Positions 38,205 through 46,963 of a DNA stretch of 64,000 bases are shown here, one piece after another. Origin of the DNA: Desulfovibrionaceae bacterium (GTDB lineage Bacteria > Desulfobacterota > Desulfovibrionia > Desulfovibrionales > Desulfovibrionaceae). The stretch spans positions 62,001 through 126,000 of the forward strand of contig JACCQO010000002.1 in assembly GCA_015709205.1 (NCBI GenBank), in the 5' to 3' direction. The notes under the pieces are model-generated. The model saw only the letters and a list, made by a program, of their open reading frames with translations, was not told where the DNA came from and did no database searches. Made by a program: the position numbers and the translations under genes. Every line of letters starts with the position of its first letter. Position 1 is the first letter of the stretch.

Positions 38205-38717
38205 CTAGTTCTCGGCGTCGGAGCCCGGCTCGGCCACGTGCGCGGCCAGGTCGGCCCCGAGCACGTCGCGCAGCTGGGCGCTGAAGCCCTCCAGGCCGCG
38301 CTCGTGCACGTGGGCCAGGATGGCGGCCTCGTCGGCCACGGCGGAAAAGGGCGTGCGCAGCGCGCAGAGCAGGTGGATGCCCGTGATCTTGCCGTTCTGG
38401 TCGATGGCTCCGAGCACGTTGGCTTCGCCCAGGCGACGCGTCAGGTCGTCGGGCACGCCGGGAATGGCCAGGATGTCGCGGCGGGGCATGAAGAGATAGC
38501 TGATGCCCACGGCGGGGCCGGACAGGGGGCGGTTCTGGAAGCCCTCGTCGAGGTTCAGGCCGCTTTCGCGCGCGGCCTCGATCATGCCGAAGATGTCCGC
38601 GGCGATGGATTCGGCGTGGGTCTTTTCCTGGTCGGAACCGGTCTCCGTGTCGGGGCCGGTCTCCGTGTCGGGGCTGGTCTCGGGGGCCTGGTTGCTGGTC
38701 GGATCGTCGGGGGTCAT
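38205..38717 (-). CDS. Hypothetical cytoplasmic protein
   Basis: A 170-residue acidic protein. The first 32 residues are low-complexity, with an in-frame duplication TETGPDTETGSD encoded by an 18-base repeat (38642-38677). The rest is a compact domain: IAADIFGMIEAARESGLNLDE, a hydrophobic GISYLFMPRRDILAIPG, and IDQNGKITGIHLLCALRTPF. No signal peptide or membrane helix. I do not recognise the family. It is a monocistron between convergent terminators, upstream of cheV in the minus direction by position but separated from it by 160 bases. Confidence 0.65.
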   Translation of the reverse strand: MTPDDPTSNQAPETSPDTETGPDTETGSDQEKTHAESIAADIFGMIEAARESGLNLDEGFQNRPLSGPAVGISYLFMPRRDILAIPGVPDDLTRRLGEANVLGAIDQNGKITGIHLLCALRTPFSAVADEAAILAHVHERGLEGFSAQLRDVLGADLAAHVAEPGSDAEN

Positions 38718-38878
38718 GCGCTCCTCGGTCGGGCTTCGGGGTGGTCGCGGCGTCCGCGCGCCCGGAGGGGCGCGGCCAGGCCGCGTCGGCAGCGTGCTAC
38801 ATGCCCGGCCCGGTGCGGCCTGTCAAGGCGTGCGCCCGGCCCGGCGTCGGATCCCCGGCGGGCCCGCTCCCCGGTTCG

Positions 38879-39850
38879 CTAGGCCGTTGCGCGCGCCGCG
38901 CGGATCAGGGCCATGGCCCGTTGTGCCAGGGTGCCGAACTCGGGCTTGGAGATCTGGTCGTCCGCGCCCACGGATTCGCCCTTGTGGCGCAGTTCGTCGG
39001 TGATCAGCGAGGAGAAGAGGATCACGGGCAGGACCTTGAGCACCGGATCCTCCTTGATGTGCCGCGTCAGGGTGTAGCCGTCCATGGCCGGCATCTCGAT
39101 GTCGGAGATGACCACGTCGAGCAGGTCGGTGATGGGGCGGCCCCGGGCCGCGACGTCGTCGCGCATGTCCTTGAGCCGGTTCCAGGCTTCCTGGCCGTTC
39201 TGGAAGGCCTCGGTGGCGAAGCGGGCCTCCTGCAGCTTCTGGCGCACCAGGGAGCGCATGGTCGTGGAGTCCTCGGAAACCAGGGCGCGCAGGGGCCCGC
39301 CCGCGTCCCGGTCCGCGTCGGGCCCGGCGTCCACCTCGGCGTCCGCGCCCAGGTCCGGGTCCAGGTCCACGATGAGCCGTTCCAGGTCCAGGAGCAGGGC
39401 GAAGTGCCCGTCCAGGGTCACGGTGCCGGTGACGCAGTTGCAATCCATGGACGTCAGGTAGCGGCTGGGCGGCTGCACCTCGGTCCAGGGCAGGCGGAAG
39501 ATGCGCGTGACCCCGGAAACCAGGAAGCCCGTGGTGCGCTGGTTGAACTGCGTGACCAGGACCACCTCGTAGGGGCTGGGCTCGCGGACCATGTCCAGGC
39601 ACACGGCCAGGTCGATGATCGGCAGGATGCGGTCGCGCAGGGGGATGGTGCCCAGGTAGCTGGGGTGCGGCGGCGCGGAGGGGCGCTTGTGGTCGGGCAG
39701 CTCGATGACCTCGAGGACCTTGGCCACGTTGACCCCGAAGTGCACGGGCTCGCCCTGGTCCCCGGCGCCGTGCTCGTTGATGTAGAACTCGATGATTTCC
39801 AGTTCGTTGGTGCCCACCTTCAACAAGACGTCGCTCTGATTCTCGCTCAT
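38879..39850 (-). CDS. cheV: CheV-type chemotaxis coupling protein (CheW-REC)
   Basis: A 323-residue cytoplasmic protein. Residues about 10-175 are a CheW-like domain (FGVNVAKVLEVIELP, GTIPLRDRILPIIDLAVCL). After a Gly/Asp-rich linker residues about 195-320 are a receiver domain with SEDSTTMRSL, the phospho-acceptor in VVISDIEMPAMDGYTL and the conserved Lys in ISKPEF. CheV links chemoreceptors to CheA and adjusts sensitivity through phosphorylation. ATG at 39850 with GGAGAAAG upstream. No other chemotaxis gene is adjacent, as is common for CheV in species with many receptors. Confidence 0.9.
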   Translation of the reverse strand: MSENQSDVLLKVGTNELEIIEFYINEHGAGDQGEPVHFGVNVAKVLEVIELPDHKRPSAPPHPSYLGTIPLRDRILPIIDLAVCLDMVREPSPYEVVLVTQFNQRTTGFLVSGVTRIFRLPWTEVQPPSRYLTSMDCNCVTGTVTLDGHFALLLDLERLIVDLDPDLGADAEVDAGPDADRDAGGPLRALVSEDSTTMRSLVRQKLQEARFATEAFQNGQEAWNRLKDMRDDVAARGRPITDLLDVVISDIEMPAMDGYTLTRHIKEDPVLKVLPVILFSSLITDELRHKGESVGADDQISKPEFGTLAQRAMALIRAARATA

Positions 39851-39964
39851 GGTCTTTCTCCGCCCGGTGGCGCTGTGGTCCGTGTTGGGAAGACAGGCTA
39901 GCGGCAATCCTCCACCTCTCCCATTATAAACTGCGGGTTTCAATGGTTGCGCCCGGGCGGCGGC

Positions 39965-39988
39965 AAAAAAAGCGCCGCAAGGCGGCGC
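39965..39988 (-). terminator. Rho-independent terminator of the CNB-domain gene
   Basis: On the minus strand a 7-bp GC stem (GCGCCGC/GCGGCGC, loop CTT) is followed by seven T residues. It lies 43 bases after the stop of the gene at 40031. Confidence 0.85.
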
Positions 39989-40030
39989 GAAGCGGAGGAG
40001 TCCTCCGGGGCGGGCGGACAGGAGCGTCGG

Positions 40031-40690
40031 CTATTCCTCGTCGTCGTCCTCTTCGCCGCCTTCCTCCTTGAAGGTGCGCAGCCGCTGCACGGCCTTGGCC
40101 ACGAAGCTGTCCATCTCCAGGATGCCGATGCGCTTGGAGCCGTCGGAGTGCTTGCGCATCTCGATCATCTGGAGGTTGGCCAGGGTGTTGAAGATGGCGT
40201 TGACCTTGGCCGGGGAGATGACGAAGGAGTGGGCCACGGCCTTGGTGGTGTTCAGGTAGTCGAGCTCCTCCACTCCGTGCAGGGCGAAGAGCCCGAGCAT
40301 CTGGGAGACGCCGTGGAAGGCGCTGGGCACCTGCATGGACTTGACCGTGGCCACCTTGAGCCGGTGCACGAGCACGTCGAGCACGGTCTGCATGATCTGG
40401 GGCGACTGCTTGACGAATTCCTCGAAGTCGTCCTTCTTGATCTCCACGACCTTGCAGTCCTCCAGGGCCACGGCCGAGGCCGTGCGCTTCTGGTCGCCCA
40501 GGAGCACGGCCATCTCGCCGAACAGGGACAAGGGCCTGAGAATGGCCAGGACCTTCTTCTTGCCGTTGATCTCCTTGGAAAGCTCCACGCGGCCCTCGCG
40601 CAGCAGATAGGCCGAGTCGCCCTTGGACCCCTCGTTGAAGATGACCGTATACTTGAGGAAGTTGCGGACCATGTAGGTGGGGTTGCTCAT
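40031..40690 (-). CDS. Cyclic-nucleotide-binding-domain regulator, Crp-like
   Basis: A 219-residue protein. Residues about 10-125 are a cyclic-nucleotide-binding beta roll (YLLREGRVELSKE, LFGEMAVLLGDQKRTASAVA; the GE...R-T-A phosphate-binding cassette is present). A long helix follows and then a C-terminal region with helix-turn-helix-like pattern (SFVISPAKVNAIFNTLANLQ). Thus it may be a Crp/Fnr-family DNA-binding regulator or a signalling adaptor. It ends with an acidic tail (GGEEDDDEE). ATG at 40690; monocistronic with its own terminator. Ligand (cAMP or other) cannot be told. Confidence 0.8.
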   Translation of the reverse strand: MSNPTYMVRNFLKYTVIFNEGSKGDSAYLLREGRVELSKEINGKKKVLAILRPLSLFGEMAVLLGDQKRTASAVALEDCKVVEIKKDDFEEFVKQSPQIMQTVLDVLVHRLKVATVKSMQVPSAFHGVSQMLGLFALHGVEELDYLNTTKAVAHSFVISPAKVNAIFNTLANLQMIEMRKHSDGSKRIGILEMDSFVAKAVQRLRTFKEEGGEEDDDEE

Positions 40691-40827
40691 GGGAAGGCCC
40701 CCTGCGCGCGGCGCGTTGGAGTTCTGGGTGCGCCCATTCTACCCGCTGGAGGGCGTGCGCACAACGGCGGAGTTCACATTTCGGGGGGAAGTCGCCGTCC
40801 GGAGGGCCGGCCGCGCCGCCCGTAAGG

Positions 40828-41388
40828 TCAGAATCGGGTCAGGGCGCCTTCGTTGGCGAAGAAGACCTTGCGCTTGTCGCCCTTCGCGCCTGCTTCCTGC
40901 TTGGCATTTGCTTCCGGTTTGGCGTCCGGTCCCTTGGCGCCGGGCGTGAGGACCATGCGGTAGCCGAAGGTCAGGAACAGGGGGCCCGCGTCGCCCAGGT
41001 CCTCGGGTTCGAGGATGAACTCGAAGGGCACGCCGGTTTCGGGAGAGAGCGGCTTGGGGAGCGAAACGAGCAGGTCCTTGGCCACCACTCGGCCCTGGGA
41101 GTCGCTGAGATAGGCGGCGAGCCAGAGCTCCTCGACCCAGGAGGCCCATTCGGGCAGGCGGTCGGCCCGGGGCCGGGCCACGCCGCGCACGCCGAAGCTG
41201 TTGCGGAAGGGCACGGCCTCGTAGTCGAAGCGCCAGAACTTCATGTCCAGGGTCTGGCCGGTGTTGACCACCCAGGGATTGCGGTTCAGGTGCCGGACGC
41301 TCAACTGCGAGCAGCCGCTCGCAACGAGCAGCGCACCCAGGGCCAGGCCCAGGACGGCGACGACGACGAGCGGCCGGGATTTCTTCAT
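40828..41388 (-). CDS. Lipoprotein of unknown function
   Basis: A 186-residue probable outer-membrane lipoprotein: MKKSRPLVVVAVLGLALG leader and lipobox VASGC (Cys about 26). The mature domain (about 30-160) is beta-rich with several Trp (NPWVVNTGQTLDMKFWRFDY, EWASWVEELWLAAYL). A Lys/Ala-rich stretch (KPEANAKQEAGAKGDKRK) precedes the end. ATG at 41388. It follows the cysteine-cluster gene by 18 bases, and the shikimate kinase gene is further upstream, so all three may form one operon. Family not recognised. Confidence 0.72.
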   Translation of the reverse strand: MKKSRPLVVVAVLGLALGALLVASGCSQLSVRHLNRNPWVVNTGQTLDMKFWRFDYEAVPFRNSFGVRGVARPRADRLPEWASWVEELWLAAYLSDSQGRVVAKDLLVSLPKPLSPETGVPFEFILEPEDLGDAGPLFLTFGYRMVLTPGAKGPDAKPEANAKQEAGAKGDKRKVFFANEGALTRF

Positions 41389-41406
41389 GGGGGCAAGGGG
41401 TTGTGG

Positions 41407-42003
41407 TTACCTGATTCTGGGTATTCCTTGTACCAGCATCTCGGCCAGAGTCAAGTTGACCTTGGGCAGCGCGCGGAGACGATCGCCCAGGAAGGCCATT
41501 TCGATGGCCGCGAGCTCGCGGTACAGGGGGGTGCGGTCCAGGACGGGCGGGGTCTCGGCCTCGCGCGTGAGATCCTCGAAGCGGTAACAGCCGGGAAAGC
41601 GCTCGGCCACGCCGTCGGGCCGCACGAAGCGGTGCGCCGTGCCGTGCATGCGGCAGATCATCAGCCGGTGGGAATACAGGCCGCAGAGCCCGTCCTCGTT
41701 GAGCGGGCACATGATCTGCGGGCGCAGGCCCCGGCGGAGCATGGCCGAGGTCCGGCGCACGTAGTCCTCGGCGCGTTCCAGGAAGCGCTCGCGCCGGGCC
41801 GTGTCCAGCGCCGCCATGCCGCGCCAGAGGTAGGTCCATTCCACGTAGGTGTGGTGCTGGAAGTAGCTCACGCAGCAGTTCTGGCCGCAGTCGGCGCAGG
41901 TGAAGCCCGCGGGCGCGGCCAGGCGGTCGTATTCCGCCTGCATGGCGGCGTAGAGTTTTTCCAGCCGGGCGAAGACGCCCAGCGGCTTCTTGCTCTTCTT
42001 CAT
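41407..42003 (-). CDS. YkgJ-family cysteine-cluster protein
   Basis: A protein of about 198 residues with a CxxC-GQNCC cluster (CADCGQNCC, about residues 36-44), then CPLNEDGLCGLYSHRLMICR, the pattern of the YkgJ/CxxCxxCC zinc- or iron-chelating domain. Function of this family is poorly defined; metal binding is expected. The start could be ATG at 42003 or TTG at 42009; neither has a clear ribosome-binding site, suggesting coupling to the aroK gene that ends 15 bases upstream. No signal peptide. Confidence 0.82.
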   Translation of the reverse strand: MKKSKKPLGVFARLEKLYAAMQAEYDRLAAPAGFTCADCGQNCCVSYFQHHTYVEWTYLWRGMAALDTARRERFLERAEDYVRRTSAMLRRGLRPQIMCPLNEDGLCGLYSHRLMICRMHGTAHRFVRPDGVAERFPGCYRFEDLTREAETPPVLDRTPLYRELAAIEMAFLGDRLRALPKVNLTLAEMLVQGIPRIR

Positions 42004-42018
42004 GGGCAAAGGGAGGTT

Positions 42019-42573
42019 TCAGGCCCGCCCCATGGGGGCGGCGCGCAGTTGCTCCAGGAGGGCGGCCACGCAGGCCGCGGGATCCTTGTCGCCGGTGCCC
42101 AGCACGTGGGTGGCCGCGGCCAGGTACAGGGGCCGGCGCTCGGCGTAGAGGTCGTCGATGGTCTGGCCCGGGGCGATGGCCAGGCCCCGGCCCTCGCCGC
42201 CGCCCACGCGCCGCCGCACGTCCTCGAGCGTGGCGTCCAGGAAGACCACCGGGCCCAGGGCGCGCAGGGCGGCCACGGCCGTGGGGCCGTAGATCACGCT
42301 GCCGCCCGTGGAAACGACCATGCGCCGCACGCGCAGGGCCGCGATCACGCGCTCCTCCACGCGGCGGAATTCGGCCAGGCCGAAGCGGTCGAAGATGTCC
42401 TGCAGGGGCGCGCCGAAATAGGCTTCGAGCAGGCGGTCCGTGTCCAGGTGCCCCCAGCCCAGGGTCCGGGCGAGCAGTTCCCCCACCGTGGACTTGCCCG
42501 CCCCGGCCATGCCCACCAGGGAGATGCAGGCCCCTTCGGGCAGTTCCTCGAGCGTCATACGGTTTTCGTACAT
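42019..42573 (-). CDS. aroK: Shikimate kinase
   Basis: A 184-residue kinase of the aromatic amino-acid pathway that phosphorylates shikimate at the 3-OH using ATP. The Walker A loop GMAGAGKSTVGELLA is at about residues 21-35, the shikimate-binding DTD at about 44-46 (HLDTDRLLE), FRRVEERV and STGGSVIYG follow in order. Lid-type arginines occur in RRPLYLAAA. Start at ATG 42573 or 42558; the second removes five residues and leaves all motifs. No clear ribosome-binding site at either. Length is slightly above the usual 170. A gluconate kinase-like protein is the alternative; the DTD and GGS motifs favour AroK. Confidence 0.85.
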   Translation of the reverse strand: MYENRMTLEELPEGACISLVGMAGAGKSTVGELLARTLGWGHLDTDRLLEAYFGAPLQDIFDRFGLAEFRRVEERVIAALRVRRMVVSTGGSVIYGPTAVAALRALGPVVFLDATLEDVRRRVGGGEGRGLAIAPGQTIDDLYAERRPLYLAAATHVLGTGDKDPAACVAALLEQLRAAPMGRA

Positions 42574-42729
42574 GGCGTGCAAAGGTGTGCGGTGCGGTCG
42601 GGCCGCCGGGCGCGCGCGGCCCGTCGCCGCGGCGGCCGTCCCCGTGGCGGCACCCCAGAAAATGGGAGCAAACGCAAACAAAGGCAAGGGGATTTTGCCG
42701 TTGCGGTGCCGGGCCGCGGCCCGGCGGAT

Positions 42730-42759
42730 TTGACGAAACACCTGGATTCGGTCAATACT
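42730..42759 (+). promoter_or_regulatory. Likely sigma-70 promoter of the second hybrid kinase
   Basis: TTGACG (42730-42735) and AATACT (42754-42759), 18 bases apart, sit about 55 bases before the kinase ATG at 42815. The -35 matches 5/6 and the -10 4/6. Confidence 0.5.
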
Positions 42760-42814
42760 CGAGGAGTTGATCTTCCTTTTCCAGCAAGAGTGATAGCGGG
42801 GGGCGCACACGCTG

Positions 42815-45466
42815 ATGCAGACAGAGCCGGACTCGACCCTCGAGCAAATGCCCAGGCCGGGCCTCGGCAGCAAATCCATTTCCCGGGACCTTGCGGTCAG
42901 CCTGACCCTGCTGCTGCTGCTCTTCGCGGCCGTGCTCTCCGGCGTGGGCTACTTCAAACAGTCGCGGACCATGCTCGCGGACGTGCAGGGCAAGGCCGAC
43001 GAGGCCGTGGAACGCATCGCGGGCATCCTGGCCGTGCCCATGTGGAACGTGGACTACACCAGCGTGGGCCTGGTCACCTCGGTCTTCGGCCAGAACGAGC
43101 TGGTGGACTACATCCGCGTGCTCGACCCGGACGGCGGCGAGGTCTACAAGCTGCTCAAGGACAACCCCTTCGCCGCGGGCATCGTGCGCCGCCACGACAT
43201 CGTCTACCGCGACCGGATCATCGGCTCGGTGGAGATGGGCTTTTCCCTGCGGCCGTACCAGGCGCGGCTGGACCGGCTGCTCTTCGTCTCCCTGTGGACC
43301 ACGCTGGGCGCGGTGGTGGTGGTGCTCACGGCCACCGGGCTGCTGATGCGCGTGTTCATCCGCAAGCCCTTGAGCGACCTGCGCCGGGGCATCGGCCGGG
43401 TGGCCAAGGGCGACTATTCCTACACCTTCCCCGAGGTGCAGCACGCCGAGCTGCGCGAGATCGCCCTGCGCGTGCGCGAGATGAGCCGGGACATCTCGGC
43501 CAGGGAGAACGAACTGCAGGGCGTGAACCGCGCCCTGACCGCGGCCGAGGAGCAGTACCGCTCCATCTACGAGAATTCCCTGGCGGGCATCTTCCAGTTT
43601 TCCGCCGTTGGCCGGGTGCAGCGCTGCAACCCGGCCATGGCCGCCATCTTCGGCTACGCCGACGAGGATGAACTGCGCGCGGCCGTGGACGACGTGGCCG
43701 AGGGGCTCTTCGTGGACCCGGCGGACTGGGAGACCCTGTTGCAGGACCTGCGCGAGCGTGGCGGCGTGTCCCTGTTCGAGGCGCGCTTCCAGCGGCGCGA
43801 CGGCTCCGGGCTGTGGGGCACGATCTCGGCCCGGGCCATCCTCGAGGAGCAGGGCGCGCTGGCGGGCGTGGAGGGCATGTTCGTGGACGTGTCCGAACGC
43901 AAGCAGGCCCAGGACGAACTGGCCGAATTGAACCGCCACCTGGAGAGCCTGGTGCGCGAGCGCACCAGCGACCTGGCGGCCAAGGCCGAGGAACTGGAGC
44001 GCGCCAACGAACGGCTGCGCGCCCTGGACCGCATGAAGTCCGCCTTCCTCTCCTCGGTCTCGCACGAGCTGCGCACGCCGCTGACCTCCATCCTCGGCTT
44101 CGCCAAGCTGCTCAACCGGGATTTCCGCAGGCACTTCTTCGACAAGGCGGGCGAGGACGCCTCCCTGGTCATCAAGGGGCGGCGGATGATGGAGAACCTG
44201 GAGATCATCGAGCGCGAGGGCGATAGGCTGACGCGGCTGATCAACGACGTGCTCGACCTGAACAAGATCGAGTCCGGCCGCGTGGAGTGGAACGATACGC
44301 CCATCGATCTGGGGGAGATGGTCGGCCGCGCCGTGAGCGCGGTGCAGGGGCTGTTCGCCGAAAAACCCATGATCGAGCTGCGCCTGGACCTGGCCAAGGA
44401 CCTGCCGCACATCTACGCGGACCAGGACCGCATCGAGCAGGTGCTCATCAACCTGCTGAACAACGCGGCCAAGTTCACGGACGAGGGCACGGTCACGGTG
44501 TCCGGGCGGCGCACGGCCGGCGGGCTGGCCGAGATCCGCGTGGAGGACACCGGCGTGGGCATCCCCCCGGCGGACCTGGCCAAGATCTTCGAAAAGTTCC
44601 ATCAGCTCCGGCCCGCGGACACGCTGCAGGACAAGCCCAAGGGCACGGGGCTGGGGCTGACCATCTGCCGCGAGATCGTGGAGCACTACGGCGGGTCCAT
44701 CTGGGCCGAGAGCGAACCCGGCGCGGGCGCGGCCATCGTCTTCCAGCTCCCGGGCGTGGGGGAGGACGAAACCGAGGCCGGGGGAGCGCGGGAAGGCGCC
44801 ACATGTTGCGCGCCGGGCCCGGGCGAGCGGGGGCCGCTGATCCTGGTGGTGGACGACGACCCGGCGGTGAACTCCTACCTGTCGCAGATCTTCGAGGGCG
44901 AAGGGTTCCGCGTGGCGCGTTCCTTTGACGGCGAGTCGGCCCTGGAATGCGCGCGCTCCCTTGCGCCGGATCTGATCACCATGGACATCATGATGCCGAT
45001 CATGGACGGCAAGACGGCCATCTCCAGGCTGCGTTCGGATCCGGCCCTGGCGGCCATTCCGGTGCTGGTGGTCTCGGTGGTCAAGGGCGAGGCCTTCGGC
45101 GCGGACGCGGCGCTGGAGAAGCCCATCGACGTGGAGCGGCTGCTGGGCACGGTGCACGGGCTGCTCAACCGGCGCGAGTGCCGCCAGCCGCTGATGCTTT
45201 TGAACGAGGGCGGCGAGCCGCTGGCCGCGCCCATCACCCTGTGCGCCGGGGACATCGTCAACTGCACGGCCGACGAATTGTGGCAGCGGGTGCGCGACGG
45301 CTTCCGGGGCACGGTGATCCTGCCCTACGGCGCGGAGAAGCGCATCGACGTCTCGGCCCTGGCCTCGCGCGACGGCGTGTCCGTGCTGATCCTGGCCAAC
45401 GGCGGCAGCGTGGGCGACGCCCTGGCCGCGCATCCCTACCAGGGGGCCGACCCCACCGAGGCCTGA
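42815..45466 (+). CDS. Hybrid sensor histidine kinase / receiver protein with extra C-terminal domain
   Basis: An 883-residue inner-membrane protein. TM1 is at about residues 27-47, a short periplasmic sensor of about 110 residues follows, TM2 at about 158-180, then HAMP, PAS (about 245-365), a coiled helix, HisKA with His417 in SVSHELRTPLT, HATPase (NNAAKFTDEG, DTGVGIP, GTGLGLTI) and a receiver with Asp724 in TMDIMMPIMDG. After the receiver about 90 residues remain (RRECRQPLMLLNEGGEPLAA onward) that match no domain I know. The periplasmic part resembles DUF3365/sCache-like modules (PMWNVDYTSVGLV). It is divergent from aroK. Signal and target are unknown. Confidence 0.9.
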   Translation: MQTEPDSTLEQMPRPGLGSKSISRDLAVSLTLLLLLFAAVLSGVGYFKQSRTMLADVQGKADEAVERIAGILAVPMWNVDYTSVGLVTSVFGQNELVDYIRVLDPDGGEVYKLLKDNPFAAGIVRRHDIVYRDRIIGSVEMGFSLRPYQARLDRLLFVSLWTTLGAVVVVLTATGLLMRVFIRKPLSDLRRGIGRVAKGDYSYTFPEVQHAELREIALRVREMSRDISARENELQGVNRALTAAEEQYRSIYENSLAGIFQFSAVGRVQRCNPAMAAIFGYADEDELRAAVDDVAEGLFVDPADWETLLQDLRERGGVSLFEARFQRRDGSGLWGTISARAILEEQGALAGVEGMFVDVSERKQAQDELAELNRHLESLVRERTSDLAAKAEELERANERLRALDRMKSAFLSSVSHELRTPLTSILGFAKLLNRDFRRHFFDKAGEDASLVIKGRRMMENLEIIEREGDRLTRLINDVLDLNKIESGRVEWNDTPIDLGEMVGRAVSAVQGLFAEKPMIELRLDLAKDLPHIYADQDRIEQVLINLLNNAAKFTDEGTVTVSGRRTAGGLAEIRVEDTGVGIPPADLAKIFEKFHQLRPADTLQDKPKGTGLGLTICREIVEHYGGSIWAESEPGAGAAIVFQLPGVGEDETEAGGAREGATCCAPGPGERGPLILVVDDDPAVNSYLSQIFEGEGFRVARSFDGESALECARSLAPDLITMDIMMPIMDGKTAISRLRSDPALAAIPVLVVSVVKGEAFGADAALEKPIDVERLLGTVHGLLNRRECRQPLMLLNEGGEPLAAPITLCAGDIVNCTADELWQRVRDGFRGTVILPYGAEKRIDVSALASRDGVSVLILANGGSVGDALAAHPYQGADPTEA

Positions 45467-45717
45467 TTCCTTTCCCCATACCGGCGCGCCAGAGCCTCCG
45501 TTCCATTCCCTGTCCATCTCGGGTCATCCCCAGGGGCGTCCCGTCGCCGCAGGCGACGCAGCCCCGCACGCCCGTCGATGCCCGACTTCCCCGCGCGACT
45601 TGCACCTATTTCCCCGCCCGGCAGTTCCGGGAGCGTATCGTCGGGGACTCCCTTACCTCGCCAAAAGGTTTAGGGGGGTGATGGTGGGGGCGGGAGGGGG
45701 TCCTCCCCCGGCAACGC
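45467..45717. other. Gap between convergent genes, nothing recognised
   Basis: Pyrimidine-rich then G-rich sequence with no ribosome-binding-site-led frame. It includes GGGGGTGATGGTGGGGGCGGGAGGGGG (45674-45700 region), a G-rich tract on the plus strand, before the rpsI terminator. Confidence 0.5.
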
Positions 45718-45753
45718 AAAAAAGGCGGAAACCGCTTCGCGGTTTCCGCCTTT
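45718..45753 (-). terminator. Rho-independent terminator of rplM-rpsI
   Basis: On the minus strand a 15-bp stem (45721-45735 with 45739-45753, loop GAA) is followed by a run of T, 31 bases after the rpsI stop. Confidence 0.92.
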
Positions 45754-45783
45754 GCAGGCGAAGTCGTTCGGTACCCGGGCGGA

Positions 45784-46176
45784 TTAACGCTTGGAGTACT
45801 GGAACCGGGCGCGGGCGCCGCGCTGGCCGTACTTCTTGCGCTCCTTCTTGCGCGCGTCGCGGGTCAGGAACCCGGCGCGCTTGAGGGCGGGGCGCAGGTC
45901 GGCATCGAAGATCAGCAGGGCGCGGGAGATGCCGTGGCGCACGGCCTCGGCCTGACCGGCGATGCCGCCGCCCACGACGTTGATCTTGATGTCGAACTTG
46001 TCCTGCAGCTTGGTGAGCACCAGGGGCTGGCGGATGATCATCTGCAGGGTGGCCCGGGGGAAATATTCGTTGGCGGGCTTGCCGTTGACCAGGAACTGGC
46101 CGCTGCCTGCGTACAGGCGCGTCCTGGCGATGGCGGTCTTTCTCTTACCGGTGCCGTAGTAGAAATCCTGCGACAT
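45784..46176 (-). CDS. rpsI: 30S ribosomal protein S9
   Basis: A 130-residue ribosomal protein. The sequence opens [19 protein letters not shown] and ends [13 protein letters not shown], the conserved basic C-terminus that reaches toward the P-site tRNA. Length is as usual (about 130). ATG at 46176, 17 bases after rplM, the standard L13-S9 operon. It is followed by a strong terminator. Confidence 0.98.
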   Translation of the reverse strand: MSQDFYYGTGKRKTAIARTRLYAGSGQFLVNGKPANEYFPRATLQMIIRQPLVLTKLQDKFDIKINVVGGGIAGQAEAVRHGISRALLIFDADLRPALKRAGFLTRDARKKERKKYGQRGARARFQYSKR

Positions 46177-46193
46177 GATAACTCCTGACGCCG

Positions 46194-46634
46194 TTAGGCG
46201 TTGGTCTTGATTTCCAGAGGTTTGAGCTGCTGGGCGGCGTGCGGGTGCTCGGAGCCGGCGTAGATCTTCAGCTTCTTGAGCAGGGCGCGGCCCAGGCGGT
46301 TCTTGGGCAGCATGCCGCGCACGGCCGCGCGGATGACTTCCTCGGGCTTGTTCTGCAGCATGTCGCCCAGGGTGGTGGTCTTCAAGCCGCCGACGTAACC
46401 GGAGTAGCTGTAGTACTTCTTGTCGGCCAGCTTCTTGCCGGTGACCTTGATCTTCTCGGCGTTGACGACCACGATGAAGTCTCCGTTGTCCATGTGCGGC
46501 GCGAACTCGGGCTTGTGCTTGCCGCGCAGGCGATGCGCGACCTGCGCCGCCAGGCGACCCAGGATGAGGTCGGTGGCGTCGACCAGGTACCACTCGCGGG
46601 AGATGTCCTCGGGTGTGGGAGTGAACGTCTTCAT
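46194..46634 (-). CDS. rplM: 50S ribosomal protein L13
   Basis: A 146-residue ribosomal protein. Chosen start ATG 46634 has AAGGAG nine bases upstream; an earlier in-frame ATG lacks one. Family stretches [39 protein letters not shown] and [20 protein letters not shown] are intact. First gene of the L13-S9 operon. Confidence 0.98.
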   Translation of the reverse strand: MKTFTPTPEDISREWYLVDATDLILGRLAAQVAHRLRGKHKPEFAPHMDNGDFIVVVNAEKIKVTGKKLADKKYYSYSGYVGGLKTTTLGDMLQNKPEEVIRAAVRGMLPKNRLGRALLKKLKIYAGSEHPHAAQQLKPLEIKTNA

Positions 46635-46673
46635 TATATTTTCTGCTCCTTCTTGATCCTCGAAAGAGCGACT

Positions 46674-46702
46674 ACATAATGGCAATCCCCGTGGACTGTC
46701 AA
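46674..46702 (-). promoter_or_regulatory. Promoter of rplM-rpsI
   Basis: On the minus strand TTGACA (plus 46697-46702) and TTATGT (plus 46674-46679) are 17 bases apart, about 40 bases before the rplM ATG. The -35 is perfect, the -10 weak. Confidence 0.5.
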
Positions 46703-46785
46703 CAGGAAAAGTCGCGCCCTCGAATTTTTGATCCTACTCCTCCCGGGGGGCCGTGGCAAGGGGCCTGGACGGGGTTTCAAAGGTG

Positions 46786-46820
46786 GACCGGAGAATCGGA
46801 CCGGAGAATCGGGCCGGAGG
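46786..46820. repeat. 13-bp tandem repeat, about 2.7 copies
   Basis: GACCGGAGAATCG is repeated exactly (46786-46798 and 46799-46811) with a partial third unit GGCCGGAGG. It lies in the divergent gap between rplM and the HD-domain gene. The rest of the 46703-46963 gap is GC-rich with nothing else recognised. Confidence 0.85.
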
Positions 46821-46963
46821 CGGCGGAGGGCGCGGGCACAGGCGCGGACCGGGGGAGGGCGGAGCGAAACCGGAGCCGTCCGCGGCCTTGAGCTTTGCGC
46901 CCCTCCGTCGTACAAACGGCCACAGGCGCAACCGGGCCCGACGCCCACAGCCGGGAGACATGC

